Of a stretch of 37,213 nt of DNA, positions 33,396-37,213 are shown one piece after another; position 1 is the stretch's first letter, and each line of letters begins with the position of its first letter. The DNA is from Streptococcus parasanguinis (GTDB lineage Bacteria; Bacillota; Bacilli; Lactobacillales; Streptococcaceae). Under the pieces are notes generated by a model that made no database searches, was not told where the DNA came from, and was given only the letters and a program-made list of their open reading frames with translations. Both the position numbers and the translations under genes were made by a program. The DNA lies in the NCBI GenBank assembly GCA_905188195.1, contig CAJJKY010000019.1:1-37213 (forward strand), in the 5' to 3' direction.

Positions 33396-33555
33396 TCTAA
33401 TTTCTCCAAAATTAAATTCTTCCAAATTATTATACCATATACTGATATTTATAGCTTTTCTCACATTTTTTAATATACTTAGAAGAAAAATATCCATTGA
33501 AATAATCATACATACTACAACTCTGAGAGATGGCTCCTTTGAAAAGTAATTCTTA

Positions 33556-33759
33556 ATGGTAATATACATTCTGTTAGCTCTCTTCGTTAGTTTTATCATA
33601 TCTTCAGTCTTATATATCGATTTTAAATGGTGGATCACTCTGGCTGTGAATGCAAGTTTTCTGTTCTCCTATCCAAAATCGAAAAACAACCGGAAAAGAA
33701 ACCGTTCACGACTGCTTCTTCTCTGGTTGTTTTTTATACTAACGATTTTTCCGGCTTAA
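33556..33759 (+). CDS. Possible small membrane protein
   Basis: 67 residues: MVIYILLALFVSFIISSVLY is one membrane segment, a second may run about 25-41, then a basic loop SKNNRKRNRSR and a last segment LLLLWLFFILTIFPA. No good ribosome binding site is seen, and the end overlaps the converging SdpI-like gene by 21 bases. A hairpin with core CAACC/GGTTG around 33683-33732 lies within it. It may be chance. Confidence 0.3.
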   Translation: MVIYILLALFVSFIISSVLYIDFKWWITLAVNASFLFSYPKSKNNRKRNRSRLLLLWLFFILTIFPA

Positions 33760-34374
33760 TTGATAAGAGTACATCATAGGGATAAACACAATGGCGAGGA
33801 TGACCAGCACCAGTACATAAGAAAGCGCGAATTGAAGGCCTGCTTCAAGTAGGAGGATCAAACCTCCGAGGACCCACAACTTCCCTGCCAAGCGATGGGT
33901 TTTGTGCCAGTTATCTTCACTCTGTAAGGTCCAAGGCAGACGGATTCCAACCGTGTGATTCACTTTTAGCTTAGGCATGTAATTGCCCATGATTACAAAG
34001 ATGAGACCCAGCAGAACCGAAACAAAAACTGATGGATTGGTAGTAGATCCTAGCGCCTTACTATAGATGAGATAGGAGGTACTTAAGGAAACGATTGGGG
34101 TCAACCAGTAAATCGCTCTGATCATTTTTTCATTCATAGCGCTATTCTTAGAATCGCGACCGATCATAAAGATCATAAACAGATGCACCATGAGATCGAA
34201 AATAGGAAGACCAAACACAACCAGGGGTTTCGATTGGAAGTTATTGGCCTGGCCGGCAAAATTGAAATGAATCGGGATTTGGTTAGGCAATTGTGGCCAA
34301 ATTATCAACCCCCAAAGCATGGGGAAAAGGATCACCATAGAAGTTAATAGCAATAGTTTTTTATTCGTTTTCAT
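33739..34374 (-). CDS. SdpI-like membrane protein (DUF1648)
   Basis: 211 residues, about six membrane segments (7-26, 50-70, 87-106, 115-133, 167-180, 182-203). The extracytoplasmic LPNQIPIHFNFAGQANNFQSK after the first helix is the DUF1648 mark, and VGIRLPWTLQSEDNWHKTHRLAGKLWVLGG is the SdpI signature. In Bacillus, SdpI gives immunity to the SdpC toxin and also sequesters the repressor SdpR. Its first 14 bases overlap the regulator gene. No SdpC-like toxin is nearby. Confidence 0.9.
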   Translation of the reverse strand: MKTNKKLLLLTSMVILFPMLWGLIIWPQLPNQIPIHFNFAGQANNFQSKPLVVFGLPIFDLMVHLFMIFMIGRDSKNSAMNEKMIRAIYWLTPIVSLSTSYLIYSKALGSTTNPSVFVSVLLGLIFVIMGNYMPKLKVNHTVGIRLPWTLQSEDNWHKTHRLAGKLWVLGGLILLLEAGLQFALSYVLVLVILAIVFIPMMYSYQLSRKNR

Positions 34375-34642
34375 CAGTAGAGTCTCCTTTCAAATCAACG
34401 AGCCAGACCATTAAATCCTCCAAGACAGAAGTATTGAGTTCATAGTAGATAAAATTCTTCTCTTTTTCCTCTCGAATTAAATCTGCCTGCTTGAGGAGGC
34501 TTAAATGATGGGAAATGGTCGCTCCTGCTACATCAAAGTGGCCAGCGATATCTCCAGCAGATAATTTCCCCGCCTTTAGCAGTTCTAAGATACTTCTTCT
34601 TATCGGATTCGATAAAGCTTTAAATGTTTGTGCAAAATTCAT
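34361..34642 (-). CDS. ArsR/SdpR-family transcriptional repressor
   Basis: 93 residues, winged helix: FKALSNPIRRSILELLKAGKLSAGDIAGHFDVAGATISHHLSLLKQADLIREEKEKNFIYYELN. No metal-binding cysteines are visible, in keeping with SdpR rather than ArsR. It overlaps the SdpI-like gene and has two operators at its promoter. Autorepression, relieved when SdpI binds the repressor at the membrane, is known for the Bacillus pair and is inferred here. Confidence 0.9.
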   Translation of the reverse strand: MNFAQTFKALSNPIRRSILELLKAGKLSAGDIAGHFDVAGATISHHLSLLKQADLIREEKEKNFIYYELNTSVLEDLMVWLVDLKGDSTDENE

Positions 34643-34659
34643 TCTCTATCTCCTCTAAT

Positions 34660-34738
34660 CTATTTAGAAATCTTTCTAAATAGATTCTAGTACTTTCGGA
34701 TGGGTTTGTCAACTCTATTTAGAAAAAAATCTAAATAG
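34660..34738 (-). promoter_or_regulatory. sdpR-sdpI promoter with two operators
   Basis: TTGACA (34707-34712), a 17-base spacer and TAGAAT (34684-34689) on the minus strand. Two 24-base palindromes with the same arms CTATTTAGA-N6-TCTAAATAG lie at 34660-34683, just after the -10, and at 34715-34738, just before the -35; their centres are 55 bases apart. Confidence 0.88.
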
Positions 34739-34794
34739 CTTCTGTTGTAAAAAAATATCAGACCTAAGACCGATTCTTATAAACAGCGTCTTTT

Positions 34795-34827
34795 CTTAAG
34801 TTTTCTTTAAGAAATCAGCCTTATAAT
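34795..34827 (+). promoter_or_regulatory. CiaR box and -10 of csRNA B
   Basis: CTTAAG-N5-TTTAAG (34795-34811), 10 bases, TATAAT (34822-34827). One mismatch to the CiaR repeat TTTAAG-N5-TTTAAG. Confidence 0.85.
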
Positions 34828-34833
34828 AAAACC

Positions 34834-34927
34834 ATCAAATGAAGACCTCCTAACTTTGTTTGATAGAAAATCCTAAACTTTTTCATAATAATCTCCCTAT
34901 AAGGGCCACCAAAAACGGTGGCTTTTT
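34834..34927 (+). ncRNA. CiaR-dependent small RNA (csRNA), copy B
   Basis: About 94 bases. Contains ACCTCC and AATCTCCC anti-Shine-Dalgarno stretches, with TTTTTCATAAT before the second, and ends in GCCACC/GGTGGC (34905-34922) plus five T. It differs from copy C at only a few positions over its length. Start is inferred 7 bases after the -10. Confidence 0.88.
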
Positions 34928-35002
34928 CTACGTACCTTAGCAAACGTTAGAGAGCTTAGGTACGTTGATGCAGTTCGAACGACAGTGAGAACTAAGGTCC
35001 TT
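34928..35002 (+). repeat. Stem-loop repeat trailing csRNA B
   Basis: CGTACCTTAG (34931-34940) pairs with CTTAGGTACG (34955-34964), then a 36-base unit (34967-35002, with AGTTC/GAACT pairing) that recurs at 37069-37104 and 37156-37191. It starts at the U-tract of the csRNA terminator. Confidence 0.7.
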
Positions 35003-35030
35003 TTCCGAAAATATTTTTAGCCTGACTTGA

Positions 35031-35088
35031 AAAGAGCCTCTACAAAAACCTGGATCATCGATCAGGATTTCTGTAGGGGCTCTTCATC
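35031..35088 (-). terminator. Terminator of the 35105 membrane protein gene
   Basis: Long hairpin: AAGAGCC(C)CTACA pairs with TGTAGAGGCTCTT (35031-35085) with inner CCTGATC/GATCCAGG, ending in CTTTTC on the minus strand. Confidence 0.85.
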
Positions 35089-35104
35089 TTTTATCTTTTT
35101 GACA

Positions 35105-35707
35105 TTACATATCTTTGTGGATGCGATAGGTATTATAAGCAGTAACTACATTAGCAACAGCGCTAACCCTTGAGCTCCGTGCGATATCAGCTTGTAGGGC
35201 ATTAGCTTCTTCTTGTAGATTGACTTGCGTTTCATGGAATTGTTGCATTTCAAGCAGATTGTAGGCTTCTGGCAAGGTAGAGGCACGTCCTTCTGCAATT
35301 AAGTTATATAGTCGGAAGAGGTCATGGTAATTGTAAAATTTTTGTGGGAAACCTTTCATCCCTTGTTGGTAGGCTGGTTGGCTGATTTCCTGGTTGTAAA
35401 GGGCCTGGACATTGGCAAGAGCCTGCTTGGCTGGGGCTACAAATACAAAGTATTTGAAAGCAATCAGCCCGCCCATCAACCCGAGCATCAATAGGAAACC
35501 GTGCATCAGGTGACTTTGTTCTAAGAGAAAAATCGTAAAGGCAAAAAGAAGATTGAGGGCCAGTGTGACTGTGATTGGCCCATTGAGTCTCTTCACTGCT
35601 TTATTTAAACGGTTTTGTTGCCGCTGAACTTCATCCCAAGCAACTGCTGCAGGGGCTGTTAGCACGCGCTTTTCATCTAATAGTTGTAAAATTTCTTGTG
35701 TCGTCAT
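35105..35707 (-). CDS. Two-helix membrane protein of unknown function
   Basis: 200 residues. Cytoplasmic N-terminus, two membrane segments at about 44-62 (ITVTLALNLLFAFTIFLL) and 69-91 (HGFLLMLGLMGGLIAFKYFVFVA), and a long helical C-terminal part rich in Q, N and A (about 95-200). AAGGAG precedes the ATG. No family recognised. It is transcribed divergently from the Rgg gene, with a shared palindrome between them, so it may be an Rgg target. Confidence 0.75.
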   Translation of the reverse strand: MTTQEILQLLDEKRVLTAPAAVAWDEVQRQQNRLNKAVKRLNGPITVTLALNLLFAFTIFLLEQSHLMHGFLLMLGLMGGLIAFKYFVFVAPAKQALANVQALYNQEISQPAYQQGMKGFPQKFYNYHDLFRLYNLIAEGRASTLPEAYNLLEMQQFHETQVNLQEEANALQADIARSSRVSAVANVVTAYNTYRIHKDM

Positions 35708-35844
35708 TGTAAATCTCCTTTTGTTATAAGCTTATCTTCTAGAATTGACCTTATTTTATCAAAAATCCCTCCCTAAAAAAGGGCCATGTAAACTATAGTT
35801 TCATTTTTCTTAAAAATCGAAGAATTTCTAGTTTTTTTGTCAAA

Positions 35845-35887
35845 AATTAAACTCTGAGTTTAATTCCATCCCTTTTTGAGGTATACT
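35845..35887 (+). promoter_or_regulatory. Rgg promoter with a 21-base palindrome
   Basis: AATTAAACTC, a central T and its exact inverse complement form a perfect palindrome at 35845-35865. It overlaps the -35 position of the rgg promoter (TTTAAT at 35859, 17 bases, TATACT at 35882-35887). On the other strand it lies next to TTGACA reading toward the 35105 gene. A likely operator. Confidence 0.65.
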
Positions 35888-35918
35888 AATGGTATGATAA
35901 TCGAAAGGAAGCCCCCCT

Positions 35919-36836
35919 ATGTCCTCATCTTCGCCATTTGGTCCAACATTCCGTAAAATTCGTGAAGCACGCGGTCTTTCTCTAAAAGAAGTCGCTGCAG
36001 ACATTGTCTCTCCTCAGTTCCTAAGCCAATTTGAGCGTTCTCAAAAAGGAGTAACCATCGAGACCTTCTCTCGCCTCTTGCTGTCTATGGGGGTGGATTG
36101 GGACACCTTTTTGTCCCATTATCCTGGCTTAACTATTCAAAATTTCAGCCCCATTTTGATGAAACATATCAATCAAGAAAACATGGATTTTCTGTCCATC
36201 ATTGAGCGCTTAAAGCACGAAAAATCACCTGTTGCAGAGGAGAACAAAGAGCTCTGGCAACTCTATTTGCGTTCGCTTGAAATCAATGTCAATAACGCGA
36301 TGGGAAAAGAAATCCACCTGGAGGACGCACCTGTCTCGATTCAACGAATCGCTCAAGAAGTGCCGTTTGCCTATCAAAATGAAATTGAGCAAGACTTCAC
36401 CATTGCCCTTTTATCTGTCTTGCCCTATGAAGTCGTCGCTAAGATTCGAAAGGAATCCTTGGAACTTTTTGAAAGCAGTTATTCTGCCTACTCTGCCAAT
36501 GCGTTGGCCTCTTTGCTGCTAAATCTAGCCAACTATCTTATAAAAAAAGAACTCTACTTAGAAGCTCTAAATTTTCTTCAATCGATTAACCAGCTTCGCA
36601 AGCGCAAACCGATTTTAAATACCAGTATTTCCATGCAGTTAGAATTTATGCAGGTCTATGCCCTCCTTGGCTTAAATGACAAGGAAGGGATCTACCGTGC
36701 CAAACAGGTCATGAAAGCACTTGAAGGCCTGATTGCACTTGAAAATTTCGGAACTCCGCTCGTTCAAATCAAGACGAAATTCATGTTGCGAGTCAACGAA
36801 CTCAACAAAACCGGCATTGATTTCTTCAGCGAATAA
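35919..36836 (+). CDS. Rgg/GadR/MutR family transcriptional regulator
   Basis: 305 residues. XRE helix-turn-helix at about 10-65 (FRKIREARGLSLKEVAADIVSPQFLSQFERSQKGVTIETFSRLLLSMGV), the Rgg pattern, then an all-helical C-terminal domain that in this family binds short hydrophobic peptides. AAAGGAAG lies 7 bases before the ATG. I found no SHP-like peptide gene with a good ribosome binding site in the adjacent gaps. Cognate signal and targets are unknown. Confidence 0.9.
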   Translation: MSSSSPFGPTFRKIREARGLSLKEVAADIVSPQFLSQFERSQKGVTIETFSRLLLSMGVDWDTFLSHYPGLTIQNFSPILMKHINQENMDFLSIIERLKHEKSPVAEENKELWQLYLRSLEINVNNAMGKEIHLEDAPVSIQRIAQEVPFAYQNEIEQDFTIALLSVLPYEVVAKIRKESLELFESSYSAYSANALASLLLNLANYLIKKELYLEALNFLQSINQLRKRKPILNTSISMQLEFMQVYALLGLNDKEGIYRAKQVMKALEGLIALENFGTPLVQIKTKFMLRVNELNKTGIDFFSE

Positions 36837-36880
36837 AGGCGTCTCAGACTTTAGACCGATTCTTTCGATCAGCGCCTTTT

Positions 36881-36913
36881 CTTAAGATTTCTTTAAGCAA
36901 ACCGCCTTATAAT
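36881..36913 (+). promoter_or_regulatory. CiaR box and -10 of csRNA C
   Basis: CTTAAG-N5-TTTAAG (36881-36897), 10 bases, TATAAT (36908-36913). Upstream, AAAGGCG...CGCCTTTT (36837-36881) can act as the rgg terminator and runs into the box. Confidence 0.85.
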
Positions 36914-36919
36914 AAAACC

Positions 36920-37013
36920 ATCAAATAAAGACCTCCTAACTTTGTTTGATAGAAAATCCTAAACTTTTTCATAATAATCTCCCTATAAGAGCCACCAAAA
37001 CCGGTGGCTTTTT
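36920..37013 (+). ncRNA. CiaR-dependent small RNA (csRNA), copy C
   Basis: About 94 bases, nearly identical to copy B: ACCTCC, then TTTTTCATAATAATCTCCC, then terminator GCCACC/GGTGGC (36991-37008) and TTTTT. The two copies are in the same orientation 2.09 kb apart. Confidence 0.88.
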
Positions 37014-37213
37014 CTACGTACCTTAGTGAGTCAAGTCCAATAGGGGCGTAGACGAACTTAGGTACGTTGACGCAGTTCGAACGACAGTGAGAACTACGGT
37101 CCTTATAATGCTTAATGAGGTGAACTCAGAGAGTTTAACCGAATTTAGAGATATTGATGCAGTTCGAACGACAGTGAGAACTACGGTCCTTATTCTCTTT
37201 ACGAGCATCAGCG
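37014..37213 (+). repeat. Repeat tract after csRNA C
   Basis: CGTACCTTAG ... CTTAGGTACG hairpin arms (37017-37066) are followed by two copies of the 36-base unit, 37069-37104 and 37156-37191, 87 bases apart; they differ from each other at one position. The tract runs to the window end, so more copies may follow. An open frame on the minus strand across it is only the repeat translated twice. Confidence 0.7.

Noticed and set aside
33396..33638. N-terminal extension of the lipoprotein frame
   Set aside because: It would bury the lipoprotein signal peptide and includes the gene's -10; the ATG at 33395 has a proper ribosome binding site.
34821..34886. Short minus-strand ORF beginning MKKFRIFYQTK with an AGGGAG site
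   Set aside because: Complement of csRNA B, same reasoning; the stop overlaps the csRNA -10.
36907..36972. Short minus-strand ORF beginning MKKFRIFYQTK
   Set aside because: Complement of csRNA C; the promoter and terminator signals all point to plus-strand transcription.
37069..37191. Possible start of a CRISPR array (two 36-base repeats)
   Set aside because: The interval is 51 bases between units, units have internal hairpins and a related copy sits alone 2 kb away; no cas gene. Fits a dispersed repeat better, though the window ends here.
37023..37208. 61-codon minus-strand ORF with an internal duplicated segment
   Set aside because: The duplication is just the 36-base DNA repeat read twice; no ribosome binding site and no protein-like composition.

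Overview
The window is chromosomal DNA of a Streptococcus, most likely of the mitis/sanguinis/parasanguinis branch. The evidence is the S10 ribosomal-protein order, a PolA close to the pneumococcal protein, CiaR-type small RNA genes, Rgg and ComR-type regulators, a tryptophan T-box and a PyrR-type leader. No rRNA or tRNA gene and no CRISPR array is visible. The species call is inference.

Layout. 1-4706 (minus): S10 operon from rpsJ to a truncated rpmC, with a structured leader. 4955-7254 (minus): an accessory block holding a ComR-like regulator, a ComR-box promoter, a 16-residue WW-motif peptide and two secreted proteins of unknown function; terminators sharing the same stem sequence lie at both ends. 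7269-12742: tgt, a DUF975 membrane protein, a CoA-binding protein and polA. 12847-14463: a 23-residue orphan peptide gene and a GH29 fucosidase. 14605-21277 (minus): trpE-G/D-C-F-B-A behind a T-box, with trpG and trpD fused. 21360-24341: a MarR-DUF1304 operon, a csRNA, a HAD phosphatase and a MATE transporter. 24392-31582: thrC, hisS, a DUF59 protein, uracil permease with a PyrR attenuator, a MITE-like repeat and ilvD. 31797-32144 (plus): rpmF-rpmG. 32341-34642: a gene remnant, a lipoprotein and an SdpR/SdpI-type regulator-immunity pair with two operators. 34795-37213: two near-identical csRNA genes with trailing repeats, flanking a membrane protein and a divergent Rgg regulator.

The most exciting item is the 5037-7141 block. 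The regulator has ComR features (RQLTRIESG and LPEEEQLI motifs). Just after its stop codon lies a near-consensus ComR box (AACAGGACA-N4-TGTCCTGCT), 19 bp upstream of a TATAAT. The first ORF after that promoter, behind a strong GGAGGG ribosome binding site, encodes MVNLILLFVETCWWCK, a short hydrophobic peptide with the tandem tryptophans of XIP pheromones but framed as C-W-W-C. Two exported proteins follow. I read this as a self-contained peptide-signalling circuit, parallel to ComRS but not wired to a recognisable competence gene here, controlling secreted effectors that may be bacteriocin-like.

Regulatory RNA is the second theme. Three CiaR-dependent small RNA genes, a tRNA-Trp T-box, a PyrR attenuator and two related GC-rich hairpins in the S10 operon are present. 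Several stem-loop repeats sit immediately after terminators. Everything is read by eye; similarity and folding statements were not computed.
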